Positions 39,303 through 48,515 are shown, counted from the stretch's first letter. The stretch: 64,000 nt of DNA from Ornithinibacillus californiensis (GCF_001038485.1 NZ_LDUE01000068.1:19486-83485), one strand, 5' to 3'. Notes: a model not told the origin generated them from the letters alone. A program made the numbers and translations.

Positions 39303-39641
39303 ATGGAATATATCATTCTCATTTTAGCTGGAATATTATTCGCAACAGCTATCTATAACTTATTACAAAAGCAACTATTACGTATTATCATTGGAACTGT
39401 TTTACTTTCCCATGGTGCTCATCTTGTCATTTTGACGATGGGGAAATTAAAAAGAGGACAGCCTCCAATCTTAGATGATGCTGTAACAGATTATACTGAT
39501 CCTTTACCACAGGCCTTAATATTAACTTCAATCGTAATAAGTTTCGGTATTACAAGTCTGTTACTTGTATTAGCTTACCGAACAGCACAAGAAAACAAGA
39601 CAGATAACATCGAAGAAATGAGGGGTGAACCAAATGAGTAA
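39303..39641 (+). CDS. mrpC: Na+/H+ antiporter subunit MrpC
   Basis: MrpC is the NuoK-like subunit. The 112 residues hold three membrane helices and the conserved VLLSHGAHLVILTMG and DPLPQALILTSIVI. The ATG at 39303 has AAGGAGGCTG upstream; a frame starting at 39261 overlaps mrpA and is not supported. It begins one base after the mrpA stop. In other seven-gene mrp operons mrpB would stand between, but there is no room for it here. Confidence 0.95.
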   Translation: MEYIILILAGILFATAIYNLLQKQLLRIIIGTVLLSHGAHLVILTMGKLKRGQPPILDDAVTDYTDPLPQALILTSIVISFGITSLLLVLAYRTAQENKTDNIEEMRGEPNE

Positions 39642-41115
39642 TTTAACAATATTACCAATAATCATCCCCATGTTAGCCGGTATCATTGTTGCGTTTACAA
39701 ACTCTCGAGTGAAAATTACTCGTGCGCTTACCAAACTATTAACGATAATAAGCTTGGTTGTAGCGATGATAGTGACGTATTCTGTGTTTACAGACGGAAC
39801 AATCATCTTAGAAACTGGTGATTGGGTAGCACCTTATGGAATTATATTGGTTGCAGATAAGCTTTCCATTCTTCTTATCTTAACAACGAATATCATTGCA
39901 ACAGCGGCTGTATTTTACGCACCACACTCATTAACCTTAAAACAGGAGACACATTACTTTTACACTTTCTATTTCATGTTAATAGCTGGTGTGTCTGGTG
40001 CATTTTTAACTGGTGATTTATTTAACCTATTTGTTTTCTTTGAAGTACTGCTGATGGCTTCCTATGCACTAATCGTACTAGGTGGCGATCGAGTTCAATT
40101 ACGTGAATCCATTAAATATGTACTGATCAATCTATTTTCTTCCATGTTATTTGTAACTGCAGTTGCGCTATTATACGGTGCAGTTGGTACAATAAACATG
40201 GCTCAAATAGCCGAACGAGTCGCAGAAGTAGAACAGGATGGGATTTTAACAACCATTGCAGTCCTTCTCTTCTTTGTGTTTGGAACGAAGGCAGCATTAT
40301 TTCCGCTTTACTACTGGTTACCAAGACCATATATCGTTCCAAATCCGGTTGTATCCGCCCTATTCGGTGCGCTTTTAACTAAGGTGGGGATATATTCGAT
40401 TTTGCGTGTTTTCTCCTTAATCTTTGTTCATCGAATGGAAATCACACATGAAGCTTTCATTTGGATTGCGGGACTATCTATGCTGTTTGGAGTTATTGGC
40501 GCCTTATCAACGAATAATATAAAGCTTATCATCAGCTACAATATAATCCCTGCTATCGGCTTTATCATTATGGGAATTGGTATTTTCAATCAAGATGCTC
40601 TAAGTGGATCGATTTACTATTTAATTCACGATATGATTATTAAGTCCGCTCTCTTTTTACTCGTTGGTGTGATTGCATATGTAGCAGGTACATCAGACTT
40701 AACTAAAATGAAAGGATTAATACACCATTACCCTGTAATTGGTTGGCTTCTTTTCATTTCAGCTTTTATCCTAGCAGGTATCCCCCCTTTTAGCGGGTTT
40801 ATTGGAAAGTTATTATTACTAAAAGGCGCCGTTACTGCTGATGAGATTGTAATTACCATTATAGCGTTACTATCGAGTCTACTCATTCTATACTCTGTGA
40901 TGAAGATATTCATTAGAGGATTTTGGGGAGAAAAGGACGATACGAAAAACTATACGAAGAAGGCTTCGTTAGGGTTAATACTTCCAATCGCCGGTTTACT
41001 TGCTGTATCCGTATTTCTTGGAGTCGGAGCTGAATTTGTTTATCCTTCCATCGAAGGAATTGCGGAGTATTTATTAGATCCTCAAATTTATATTGATTCT
41101 GTGTTAAAGGAGTAA
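39634..41115 (+). CDS. mrpD: Na+/H+ antiporter subunit MrpD
   Basis: MrpD is the NuoM/N-like subunit, a second proton-pathway module. The 493 residues show about 14 membrane helices and FFEVLLMASYALIVLGG, TKAALFPLYYWLPRPY and AGIPPFSGFIGK. The ATG at 39634 is preferred over a GTG at 39625, because AGGGGTG lies six bases before it. It overlaps mrpC by eight bases. Length equals the B. subtilis protein. Confidence 0.96.
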   Translation: MSNLTILPIIIPMLAGIIVAFTNSRVKITRALTKLLTIISLVVAMIVTYSVFTDGTIILETGDWVAPYGIILVADKLSILLILTTNIIATAAVFYAPHSLTLKQETHYFYTFYFMLIAGVSGAFLTGDLFNLFVFFEVLLMASYALIVLGGDRVQLRESIKYVLINLFSSMLFVTAVALLYGAVGTINMAQIAERVAEVEQDGILTTIAVLLFFVFGTKAALFPLYYWLPRPYIVPNPVVSALFGALLTKVGIYSILRVFSLIFVHRMEITHEAFIWIAGLSMLFGVIGALSTNNIKLIISYNIIPAIGFIIMGIGIFNQDALSGSIYYLIHDMIIKSALFLLVGVIAYVAGTSDLTKMKGLIHHYPVIGWLLFISAFILAGIPPFSGFIGKLLLLKGAVTADEIVITIIALLSSLLILYSVMKIFIRGFWGEKDDTKNYTKKASLGLILPIAGLLAVSVFLGVGAEFVYPSIEGIAEYLLDPQIYIDSVLKE

Positions 41116-41121
41116 TGGGCC

Positions 41122-41598
41122 ATGGCATTTCAAATAATTATTAATTTAATCATTGCAATCATGTGGATGTTCCTTAGTGAATCATATACATTTGCAAGCT
41201 TCATTGCGGGATATATTTGGGGAATTCTTTTAGTACTTCTACTAAATCGTTTTATTCCAGGTAGATTTTATGGAATACGAATAGTTAAAATTTTTAAGTT
41301 GATCCTCTTGTTTGTTAAAGAATTATTATTATCCAATTTAAGTATACTCAAATTGGTTTATACGCCAAAACCAGAAATTGAACCAGGGATTTTTGCTTTA
41401 CCATTAGAAGTGAAGAGTAACTGGGGAATTACATTATTAGCCCATTTAATTTCACTTACACCTGGTACACTATCTGTTGCAGTATCCGACAAAAATGATG
41501 TGCTTTACATTCATGCAATGGATATCGATGAAGTTGACAAGTCGGTGAAAGAAATTAAGGATAGCTTTGAAAAAGCTATCCTGGAGGTGACCAGATAG
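41122..41598 (+). CDS. mrpE: Na+/H+ antiporter subunit MrpE
   Basis: MrpE has two to three N-terminal membrane helices and a soluble C-terminal part. The 158 residues show SFIAGYIWGILLVLLLNRF and LISLTPGTLSVAVSDKNDVLYIHAM, typical of the family. AAGGAG lies before the ATG. It sits six bases after mrpD and directly before mrpF. Confidence 0.95.
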   Translation: MAFQIIINLIIAIMWMFLSESYTFASFIAGYIWGILLVLLLNRFIPGRFYGIRIVKIFKLILLFVKELLLSNLSILKLVYTPKPEIEPGIFALPLEVKSNWGITLLAHLISLTPGTLSVAVSDKNDVLYIHAMDIDEVDKSVKEIKDSFEKAILEVTR

Positions 41599-41910
41599 AT
41601 GACAGAAGCCATTCAACTTACTGAAGCTATATTAAGATATACGTTGATAATATGTTCTATTTCAATTGGAATCTCGCTTGTGTTACTTCTTTATCGTACA
41701 TTTAAAGGGCCAACGAATCCCGATCGTGCGGTTGGCCTTGACACAATAGGAATTAACTTAATGGCATTAACGGGGCTGGTAGCGATATACCTTTCCACGC
41801 CATATTTAAACGATGTTGCCTTATTAGTAGGGATTCTCGGATTTCTAGGAACACTCGCAACGGCAAAATATGTAGAAAAGGGTGTTATTATTGACAGGGA
41901 CATGGATTGA
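41599..41910 (+). CDS. mrpF: Na+/H+ antiporter subunit MrpF
   Basis: MrpF is a small three-helix subunit. The 103 residues contain GPTNPDRAVGLDTIGIN (with the conserved Asp) and LLVGILGFLGTLATAKY. GGAGGTG lies before the ATG, inside the end of mrpE. Its last codons overlap mrpG. Confidence 0.94.
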   Translation: MTEAIQLTEAILRYTLIICSISIGISLVLLLYRTFKGPTNPDRAVGLDTIGINLMALTGLVAIYLSTPYLNDVALLVGILGFLGTLATAKYVEKGVIIDRDMD

Positions 41911-42256
41911 ACTACTTGCTAATATTAGTATCATCTTATTATTGCTTTTCGGATCATTTATCACGCTGTCTGCATCCATTGGAATTATTCGCTTTCCAGA
42001 TATATATACGAGATTACATGCAGCAACGAAAGCCTCTACCCTGGGTGTTTCCAGTATTCTAATCGCAGCATTTATTTTCTTATATGTTAAAGAGGATATT
42101 GTTAGCGGTAAATTGTTAATAGGAATATTATTTATTATGGTAACTGCTCCCGTATCCGCTCATATGATTGGTAGAGCTGCTCATAATAGTGGGGTAAAAC
42201 CATTAACTAAGAATCGAACAGATGCATACGAAGAAGCAATGCAAAAACAACAATAA
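41891..42256 (+). CDS. mrpG: Na+/H+ antiporter subunit MrpG
   Basis: MrpG is a three-helix subunit; the segment GIIRFPDIYTRLHAATKASTLG is the family signature. From the TTG at 41891 the product has 121 residues and begins MTGTWIELL; AAAGGGTG lies six bases before this codon. A GTG at 41882 overlaps the ribosome site and is less likely. The gene overlaps mrpF by 20 bases and ends the operon, 8 bases before a strong terminator. Confidence 0.93.
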   Translation: MTGTWIELLANISIILLLLFGSFITLSASIGIIRFPDIYTRLHAATKASTLGVSSILIAAFIFLYVKEDIVSGKLLIGILFIMVTAPVSAHMIGRAAHNSGVKPLTKNRTDAYEEAMQKQQ

Positions 42257-42264
42257 ATCATATC

Positions 42265-42302
42265 GACGTCTCTGATGGATTCCTATCGGAGACGTCTTTT
42301 TT
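42265..42302 (+). terminator. Terminator of the mrp operon
   Basis: GACGTCTCTGAT (42265-42276) pairs with ATCGGAGACGTC (42285-42296, one T-G pair) and is followed by TTTTTT. Confidence 0.93.
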
Positions 42303-42408
42303 AAATTTATTGCTTGTATTTGTTTAGAAGGACAGACACAAGACACGCCCAAGTGACATAGTGTGTTTATATAGGCTATAGCCCAGCCTAGTCAGGAGGT
42401 GTATGTGT

Positions 42409-43113
42409 TTGTCCGGAATAATGAGTGTCCTTGCATTGCTAATAAAGGAAGCACTATTCTTTGTTTCCTATGTAAAGAATCACGCCTTTCCACAGCCCCT
42501 ATCTTCAGAGGACGAAGCGAAATACATTGAGGAAATGCAAAACGGTAGTGAGGAAGCAAGAAACAAATTAATTGAACATAATTTAAGGTTAGTTGCTCAT
42601 ATCGTAAAAAAGTTTGAAAATACTGGGGAAGATATGGAAGACTTAATCTCCATCGGTACAATCGGCTTAATCAAGGGAATTGAGAGTTTTTCTGTTGGAA
42701 AAGGTACCAAACTTGCAACATATGCTGCAAGGTGTATAGAGAACGAAATTTTGATGCATTTGCGTGCTTTGAAAAAGGTTAAAAAAGATGTATCACTACA
42801 TGATCCTATCGGTCAGGATAAAGAGGGTAACGAGATTAGTCTTATTGACATTTTAGAAGCTGAAAATGAAAATGTGATTGAATATATCCAATTAAATATG
42901 GAAATAGAAAAGATGCAGGATTATTTTTCAATTCTAGATAAACGCGAGCGAGAGGTAATCATTTATCGCTACGGATTGAATAATAAAAAAGAAATGACTC
43001 AACGGGAGATTGCAAAAAAACTTAATATATCTAGAAGTTATGTATCACGAATCGAGAAAAGGGCTCTGATGAAGGTTTTCCATGAGTATTATCGAAATGA
43101 ACGTAAAGGTTGA
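42409..43113 (+). CDS. sigK: Sporulation sigma factor SigK, uninterrupted
   Basis: SigK drives late mother-cell gene expression. It is made as pro-SigK and cut by SpoIVFB. The 234 residues show sigma region 2 ([37 protein letters not shown]), region 3 and region 4 ([20 protein letters not shown]). The gene is whole, with no skin element inside. From the TTG at 42409 the pro-sequence is exactly 20 residues (FVS then YVKNHAF), the B. subtilis cleavage site. AGGAGG lies nine bases before this TTG and only three before an ATG at 42403, so TTG is preferred. Confidence 0.95.
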   Translation: MSGIMSVLALLIKEALFFVSYVKNHAFPQPLSSEDEAKYIEEMQNGSEEARNKLIEHNLRLVAHIVKKFENTGEDMEDLISIGTIGLIKGIESFSVGKGTKLATYAARCIENEILMHLRALKKVKKDVSLHDPIGQDKEGNEISLIDILEAENENVIEYIQLNMEIEKMQDYFSILDKREREVIIYRYGLNNKKEMTQREIAKKLNISRSYVSRIEKRALMKVFHEYYRNERKG

Positions 43114-43128
43114 TTGTATATAAATAAA

Positions 43129-43366
43129 GAGACCGGGACAAAAGTAATTCTATCCAAGGTAAATCCGAACATTATCATTAGTGCACATAACCCGCCCCGG
43201 ATATATACTTCGCTTTCCGTGGGCGGCTGGTGAGTCTCCTCAGAGCTATCGCTCTTGCGGGGTCTCACCGATGCCTATCCTCCCACAGGAGTCTCCGTAT
43301 ATTTCCGGGGCTAATATGGTCTTTGTTCGTTTTTATATCCCTTTGATTTAGTTATGTCCCGGCCTC
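43129..43366 (+). repeat. Structured intergenic repeat, copy B (between sigK and mtnN)
   Basis: This 238-bp copy of the element has ends GAGACCGGGACA (43129-43140) and TGTCCCGGCCTC (43355-43366) that pair over 11 of 12 positions and run into TTTTCGTTTT. The inner stem CCCCGGATATATAC / GTATATTTCCGGGG has one mismatch. It lies between the ends of convergent sigK and mtnN, and may also end both transcripts. Confidence 0.92.
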
Positions 43367-43380
43367 TTTTCGTTTTGGAA

Positions 43381-44067
43381 TCAGTTTTTCAGCATATGAA
43401 AGATTAGTCTAGATGAATTTTGTGCAGCTTTACCAAGAAATGCATCAAAGGATATGGATGATTCTTTGCCAGCTATATCAGACAGTGCTCGAACCACAAC
43501 AAACGGACACTTATACTGAAAACAGACTTGAGCGATAGCAGCAGCCTCCATCTCGGCTGCAATCATAGAAGGGAATTTTTCACGTACTTCATTCACCCGT
43601 TTAGGATCTTCCATAAAAGAATCTCCTGTCGCAATTAAGCCAACTTCTCCATTAACATCTAATTGTTCGATTGCCTTCATTGCTTTCTCAACTAGCGAAG
43701 GTTCAGATTTGAATGTAGCTGGCATTCCAGGTACTTGTCCATACTCGTAATCAAAAGCAGTTACATCCACATCATGGTGTACGACATCTGTAGATACGAC
43801 TATATCTCCAACTTCAAGTTTCTCAGAAAAACCACCTGCTGAGCCTGTATTTATGACGTATTCAGGTGTAAATTGCTCCATTAATATAGTTGTTGCCATA
43901 GCGGCATTTACTTTACCTATTCCCGACTTCAAAAGTACGACTTCTTTGTCTTGTAATTTTCCTTTTATGAATAGACAATTTGCTATAGATGTTTCTTCTT
44001 TGTCTTTCATCTCTTCTTTTATGATTTCAATTTCCTCATCCATTGCACCGATGATACCAATCGTCAT
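43381..44067 (-). CDS. mtnN: 5'-methylthioadenosine/S-adenosylhomocysteine nucleosidase
   Basis: MtnN removes adenine from methylthioadenosine and S-adenosylhomocysteine, recycling by-products of SAM chemistry. The 228 residues show [14 protein letters not shown] at the start, [19 protein letters not shown], and catalytic [10 protein letters not shown] and VRALSDIAG. The ATG at 44065-44067 has GGAGG upstream; a longer frame to 44091 is unsupported. yrrT, mccA and mccB, which neighbour it in B. subtilis, are missing. Confidence 0.95.
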   Translation of the reverse strand: MTIGIIGAMDEEIEIIKEEMKDKEETSIANCLFIKGKLQDKEVVLLKSGIGKVNAAMATTILMEQFTPEYVINTGSAGGFSEKLEVGDIVVSTDVVHHDVDVTAFDYEYGQVPGMPATFKSEPSLVEKAMKAIEQLDVNGEVGLIATGDSFMEDPKRVNEVREKFPSMIAAEMEAAAIAQVCFQYKCPFVVVRALSDIAGKESSISFDAFLGKAAQNSSRLIFHMLKN

Positions 44068-44098
44068 GTTGTAATTCCTCCTAAACGTCAAGTAAAAC

Positions 44099-44788
44099 TT
44101 ATTTTTTATCGTTTTCTTTTAATAGTTCTACTAATGTAGGTTGCCACCCTTCATTATCAACCCAACTTAAATAAACTCGATATATTTCTGTTTCTGCCTT
44201 ATTAGTTACAGTACCTATCGCTTTTTGATGTCCACCATTTCCAATAAACCAAGTAATCATATCTTGTTCTGTAAGACCTGTTGCTACTCTGATTGCTTGC
44301 TCCATTTCTAACCAATCTTGAGACTCCGTATCAAATTGTGTAGTGTGTGGACCTTCTTGCTCTGTACCGATTGGTTGCCATTCAGCTGTATAAGCCTCGA
44401 TGACATTATCATCTTCCCCTGCAGGATCTGCTACTTCGGTTTCCACATTTTGGCTATCTGTACTTTCATTTGTTTCTGTTTCATTGTTACTCTCATCTGT
44501 TACGCCACTATTACTTTCTTCTGTTTGTGAAGAACTCTCTTCCGTTTGCGTAGATTCTTCTTCCGATGCAACGTCTGTCTCTTCCTCATTATTATCTTCA
44601 CTATTCGTATTATCAGAGCTAGCAATTTCATTAGAATCAGTAGGTTCGTCCTCTGGACCAAATATCCATAAACCTAATAATAGAATAACAAGGAAGCTTG
44701 CTGCAATTAGTAATACAGTCATTAATTTGGTGTTTTTACGTCTTTTCTCAAATTTGTTTACACGAGTATATCTATCAAAATCACTCAT
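44099..44788 (-). CDS. yrrS: YrrS-like membrane protein (DUF1510)
   Basis: The 229 residues have a short basic N-terminus, one membrane helix (about 22-43), a low-complexity Ser/Thr/Glu/Asn-rich linker (about 48-130), and a C-terminal extracytoplasmic domain (about 135-225, with [13 protein letters not shown] and [12 protein letters not shown]). This layout matches YrrS, which in B. subtilis is co-transcribed with the penicillin-binding protein gene pbpI. pbpI is absent here, and greA lies directly upstream. A cell-envelope role is inferred, not shown. Confidence 0.82.
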   Translation of the reverse strand: MSDFDRYTRVNKFEKRRKNTKLMTVLLIAASFLVILLLGLWIFGPEDEPTDSNEIASSDNTNSEDNNEEETDVASEEESTQTEESSSQTEESNSGVTDESNNETETNESTDSQNVETEVADPAGEDDNVIEAYTAEWQPIGTEQEGPHTTQFDTESQDWLEMEQAIRVATGLTEQDMITWFIGNGGHQKAIGTVTNKAETEIYRVYLSWVDNEGWQPTLVELLKENDKK

Positions 44789-44953
44789 TCTATCTTCCCC
44801 TCCCTATGTATACCTTATTATATTACCATAATTTATATGCTAGGAATAATATCCTTTAATTACTATCATGTTTCATTTTATTGATATATTCATTACTATT
44901 AAATATGAGAATAAGTACAAGCAATAATCATCCAATTCCAGTAATTATTAAAT

Positions 44954-44986
44954 AATATTAAAAAAGCGGAGTTATCACTCCGCTTT
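44954..44986 (-). terminator. Terminator after greA
   Basis: AAAGCGGAG (44963-44971) pairs with CTCCGCTTT (44978-44986), followed by TTTTTAATATT on the minus strand, eight bases past the greA stop. Confidence 0.88.
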
Positions 44987-44994
44987 CACTTTTA

Positions 44995-45471
44995 CTACTC
45001 TACTTTTAATATTTTTACTTGAATCTCTCCACCAGGAGTAACTACTCCTACTTTTTCTCCTATTTCATGGCCTAATAAACTTTTTGCCATTGGAGAATCG
45101 TTGGAGATTTTACCTTCGAATGGGTCAGCCTCAGCACTTCCTACGATTGTATACGTTTCTTCTTCTCCGTCTGGTAGCTCTTGGAAGGTAACTGATTTAC
45201 CTAATGAAACCATATTTGGATTGTCATTATCATGTTCAATAATTACTGCATTACGAATCATTTTTTCTACTTGTGCAATGCGGGATTCTACAAAAGCTTG
45301 TTCATCTTTTGCAGCGTCGTATTCAGAGTTCTCGGATAAGTCACCGAATCCTCTTGCTACTTTAATTCTTTCAACAACTTCTTGTCTTCTTTCCGTTTTT
45401 AAGAAAAGAAGTTCTTGTTCTAACTTCTCTTTCCCCTCTTGTGTCATATAATAACTTTTTTCAACAGCCAT
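44995..45471 (-). CDS. greA: Transcription elongation factor GreA
   Basis: GreA rescues backtracked RNA polymerase by stimulating RNA cleavage. The 158 residues show an N-terminal coiled-coil hairpin with the acidic tip [18 protein letters not shown] and the C-terminal FKBP-like domain ending [12 protein letters not shown]. The ATG at 45469-45471 has AAAGGAGTG upstream; the longer frame to 45510 is not conserved. A terminator follows. Confidence 0.97.
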   Translation of the reverse strand: MAVEKSYYMTQEGKEKLEQELLFLKTERRQEVVERIKVARGFGDLSENSEYDAAKDEQAFVESRIAQVEKMIRNAVIIEHDNDNPNMVSLGKSVTFQELPDGEEETYTIVGSAEADPFEGKISNDSPMAKSLLGHEIGEKVGVVTPGGEIQVKILKVE

Positions 45472-45605
45472 AAAAACACTCCTTTGTCTATCTACTGCTT
45501 CAAATAACACTATTTTTCGATGAGGAATACTCCAGCATCAACTAAAAAGTATACTAACCATAACTATGGCAGATTTTATTTTAATTTTCAATACTTTTGA
45601 TTAAA

Positions 45606-46241
45606 CTATTTATCTTTATTTTTTGACAAGATATCTGCAATTTTTGTCGCCATTAAGTCGATGGCAACATGATTTTCTCCACCTTCAGGAATAATGATAT
45701 CAGCATATCGCTTGGTTGGCTCAATAAATTGTAAGTGCATTGGTCGTACAGCATTTAGGTACTGATCAATAACTGAATCTAACGTTCTTCCTCGATCTTT
45801 AATGTCTCTTAATAACCTTCTAATAATCCTTAAGTCAGCGTCTGTATCTACAAACACCTTTATATCCATTAAATCAACTAAACGCGGATCTTCTAGAATT
45901 AAGATTCCTTCTAGGATTATAACATCCTTTGGTTCTACTTTTATAACTTCCTTAGAGCGATTATGAACTTTATAGTCATAGACTGGTTTATCGATAGGTT
46001 TATGATCTAAAAGGTCATGTATATGTTTGATGAGTAGATCATTATCAAAAGCGAGCGGGTGGTCATAATTTGTCTGTAGGCGCTCCTCAAATGGTAAATG
46101 ACTTTGGTCTTTATAATAATAATCTTGTTCAATAACAAGAATTGTCTTATCAGTAAATCGCTGGCAGATTGATTTTGTTACAGATGTCTTTCCACTTCCA
46201 CTTCCACCCGCAACCCCAATTACTACTGGTTTGTCTTGCAT
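45606..46241 (-). CDS. udk: Uridine kinase
   Basis: Udk phosphorylates uridine and cytidine in pyrimidine salvage. The 211 residues carry the P-loop [15 protein letters not shown] (about 9-23), [22 protein letters not shown] and a Lid-region [15 protein letters not shown]. Length is normal. It lies between trmR and greA; the two peptidase-like genes yrrN and yrrO of B. subtilis are missing here. Confidence 0.96.
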   Translation of the reverse strand: MQDKPVVIGVAGGSGSGKTSVTKSICQRFTDKTILVIEQDYYYKDQSHLPFEERLQTNYDHPLAFDNDLLIKHIHDLLDHKPIDKPVYDYKVHNRSKEVIKVEPKDVIILEGILILEDPRLVDLMDIKVFVDTDADLRIIRRLLRDIKDRGRTLDSVIDQYLNAVRPMHLQFIEPTKRYADIIIPEGGENHVAIDLMATKIADILSKNKDK

Positions 46242-46256
46242 CTTGCAACCTCTTTT

Positions 46257-46895
46257 CTATTTTTTATAACTAATTGCAACCCCATCACCAATAGGTAATA
46301 TTGTTGTGATAAAGCTTGGATGATTAGCCAGCCATTCATTATATGCCCTTATTTTATCCACCATCTTTTTATATCGTGGCTGTTCAAAGTTTGGATCTAA
46401 GACATAGCCTCTAAATAATACATTATCAGAAATAATAATGCCATTTTCTTCTAATAAAGGCATTGATAATTCGAAAAAACGTTTGTATTGACCTTTGGCT
46501 GCATCAATAAAGATACAATTGTATGTTTGATTATCCTCACCTAGTTTGCTTATCACTTCTAGAGCATCCCCATGGATGATTTCAATCTTAGATTCTTTTT
46601 TGAGATTTGCTATATTCTTAACAGCTTGTTGGTATCTTATGTCGTCTTTCTCAATCGTTGTAATACTTGCATCTGGATTTGCTTCGTTCATTCTTAATGC
46701 AGAATAACCAATCGCAGCTCCTATTTCTAAAATTTTTCCTGGTTTATTAAGCCGAATTAATTGCATAAGAAAATTAATCCCAACTGGATCCATAATTGGT
46801 ATATGGTCTTCTTTCGCCTGGGTTTCGAGTTCCTTAACCCACTGTTCTGTACTTGGTAGATGTTTCATTAAGTAGTTAGTTAAGTATTCTTCCAT
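46257..46895 (-). CDS. trmR: tRNA 5-hydroxyuridine methyltransferase TrmR (YrrM)
   Basis: TrmR is a class I O-methyltransferase that makes 5-methoxyuridine at position 34 of tRNA in B. subtilis. The 212 residues carry KILEIGAAIGYSALRM (SAM motif), FIDAAKGQYKRFFEL (metal Asp) and IISDNVLFRGYV. Two adjacent ATGs exist; 46893-46895 is preferred, as GAGGG lies six bases before it (46898 is only three away). It lies 15 bases before udk. It has no trhP1/trhP2 (yrrN/yrrO) neighbour. Confidence 0.9.
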   Translation of the reverse strand: MEEYLTNYLMKHLPSTEQWVKELETQAKEDHIPIMDPVGINFLMQLIRLNKPGKILEIGAAIGYSALRMNEANPDASITTIEKDDIRYQQAVKNIANLKKESKIEIIHGDALEVISKLGEDNQTYNCIFIDAAKGQYKRFFELSMPLLEENGIIISDNVLFRGYVLDPNFEQPRYKKMVDKIRAYNEWLANHPSFITTILPIGDGVAISYKK

Positions 46896-46953
46896 CATTA
46901 GCCCTCTTTTTATACTCATCCTATTAGGATAACTAGTCTTTACCAATTTAATT

Positions 46954-46991
46954 CAAAAAAACGGGAAATGTGAAAAACAATTCACACTCCC
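46954..46991 (-). terminator. Terminator after mltG
   Basis: GGGAGTGTGAA (46981-46991 complement) pairs, with one bulge, with the sequence ending in TTTCCC (46963-46974 complement) and runs into GTTTTTTTGAATT. Confidence 0.75.
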
Positions 46992-46998
46992 TCTTTGT

Positions 46999-48114
46999 CT
47001 AATTGATATATTGATTTTTATAAGCATTATGTTCTTCTAAGGTTTCCGAGTAATAAATGTTCCCTTCCCCATCATGTAAGAAATACAAAAACGCGGTTTC
47101 TTCTGGGTTTATGGAAGATTCTAATGCGCTTTCTGAGAAATTAGAAATAGGCCCAATAGGTAAGCCATTTATATGATAGGTATTAAAAGGAGACTCTACT
47201 TCTAAATCCGACAATAACACCTTTTCTTTATGACCACCAATTGCATATAATACCGTCGGGTCTGTTTGAAGAGGCATACCAATATCTAGACGATTGTAAA
47301 ATATCCCCGCAATTTTTTTACGCTGATCTTCTGTAACAGCTTCCTTTTCGACAATAGAGGCCATTGTTGCAGCCTCATGGATAGTCAATCCACTTTCATT
47401 GATACCATCGATATACTTCCATAGAACCGCTTGAGACTTATTCAACATATTTTCTATCACTACTTCAACGGAAGGATCTTCTTGATAGAAATCGTACGTA
47501 GCAGCAAATAAATAACCTTCCAGTGCATATCTAAGTTCAGGATTTAGAATATCCTCTGTTAAGATAGAATATTGTTCGATTAACTGATTGATATAGTTAG
47601 GATCAGTTACCTTATCTAGAAATTCCTCTTCTGTTATCGGCAATTTTTCTGCGTAAATAGCTGCGATTTCCTCAATTGTTAAACCTTCTGGAATCGTTAC
47701 GCGAAGTACTGGTTCTTTAATAATTCGACCACTTTTAAGGGATTCTATAATTTCATCAAAGGTCATTGATTTAGTAAATGTATAGTTACCTGCTTGAAAA
47801 CCAGATTCATTCTTAAATTTAATATAGAAACGAAAAATCATCGAATCTTTAATTAAGTTATTTTCCTCTAGTATTTCAGCAATACTTGATGTGGAAGAAC
47901 CTAAAGGAATTTCTATTTCTATACCTTGCTCATTTCCTGGTTCTACTGGTTGTAGAGCCGATTTTACATACTTATAACCAGAGATACCACTGACCGCAAG
48001 GATAATTATAAGAGTGATAAGAACTATTGCTACTATTTTACGAACAGTTCTCGCTTCTTCTCCTCTAGCAATTAAATTATCTTTAAAGTTTCCTTTATCT
48101 TTACCTGATGCCAT
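46999..48114 (-). CDS. mltG: Endolytic peptidoglycan transglycosylase MltG
   Basis: MltG cuts nascent glycan strands to set their length. The 371 residues have a cytoplasmic start, one membrane helix (about 26-48), a LysM-like region (about 60-150), and the YceG catalytic domain with ASIVEKEAVTEDQRKKIAG (catalytic Glu) and QTDPTVLYAIG. Length fits. It follows the repeat copy C and yrzB, and precedes trmR, as in B. subtilis apart from the repeat. Confidence 0.95.
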   Translation of the reverse strand: MASGKDKGNFKDNLIARGEEARTVRKIVAIVLITLIIILAVSGISGYKYVKSALQPVEPGNEQGIEIEIPLGSSTSSIAEILEENNLIKDSMIFRFYIKFKNESGFQAGNYTFTKSMTFDEIIESLKSGRIIKEPVLRVTIPEGLTIEEIAAIYAEKLPITEEEFLDKVTDPNYINQLIEQYSILTEDILNPELRYALEGYLFAATYDFYQEDPSVEVVIENMLNKSQAVLWKYIDGINESGLTIHEAATMASIVEKEAVTEDQRKKIAGIFYNRLDIGMPLQTDPTVLYAIGGHKEKVLLSDLEVESPFNTYHINGLPIGPISNFSESALESSINPEETAFLYFLHDGEGNIYYSETLEEHNAYKNQYIN

Positions 48115-48261
48115 TCATCGTCCCCCTCTCATCCGGTATATTATACTAAAAAAAGACAAGATACGCTAGGATTAATCTACTTGAATATAACAGGGCATTA
48201 TATAATTCCTTTTCTTATCTTTGTAAGTTATTATATGAATACCTTTTAGTCCAAAAGAAAA

Positions 48262-48498
48262 GAGATTGGGACAAATGTATTTCTATCAAAGGTAAAATCG
48301 AACATTTTGTTAGTGCACATAACTCGCCCCAGAAATATACTGCGCTTTCCGTGGGCGGCTGGTGAGCCTCCTCAGAGCTAACGCTCTTGCGGGGTCTCAC
48401 CTATGCCTATCCTCCCACAGGAGTCTCCGTATATTTCCGGGGCTAATGTAGTGCTTGTTCGTCTTTTACTACCCTTGATTGAGTTATGTCCCAACCTC
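48262..48498 (+). repeat. Structured intergenic repeat, copy C (between yrzB and mltG)
   Basis: This 237-bp copy has ends GAGATTGGGACA (48262-48273) and TGTCCCAACCTC (48487-48498), which pair over 11 of 12 positions. Where copy B has CC/GG, this copy has TT/AA, a compensatory change. The inner hairpin AGAGC-taac-GCTCT differs from copies A and B only in the loop. Open frames through it (48215-48400) are not credible. It interrupts the yrzB-mltG gene pair. Confidence 0.92.
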
Positions 48499-48515
48499 AT
48501 CGGAATAAAATAATG

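Noticed and set aside
42374..42383. Perfect palindrome GGCTATAGCC before sigK as an operator
   Set aside because: Short palindromes of this size are common; it fits no site I know for sigK regulators.
48215..48400. Open frame of 61 codons through repeat copy C
   Set aside because: Same reason: the frame exists only because of the repeat sequence.
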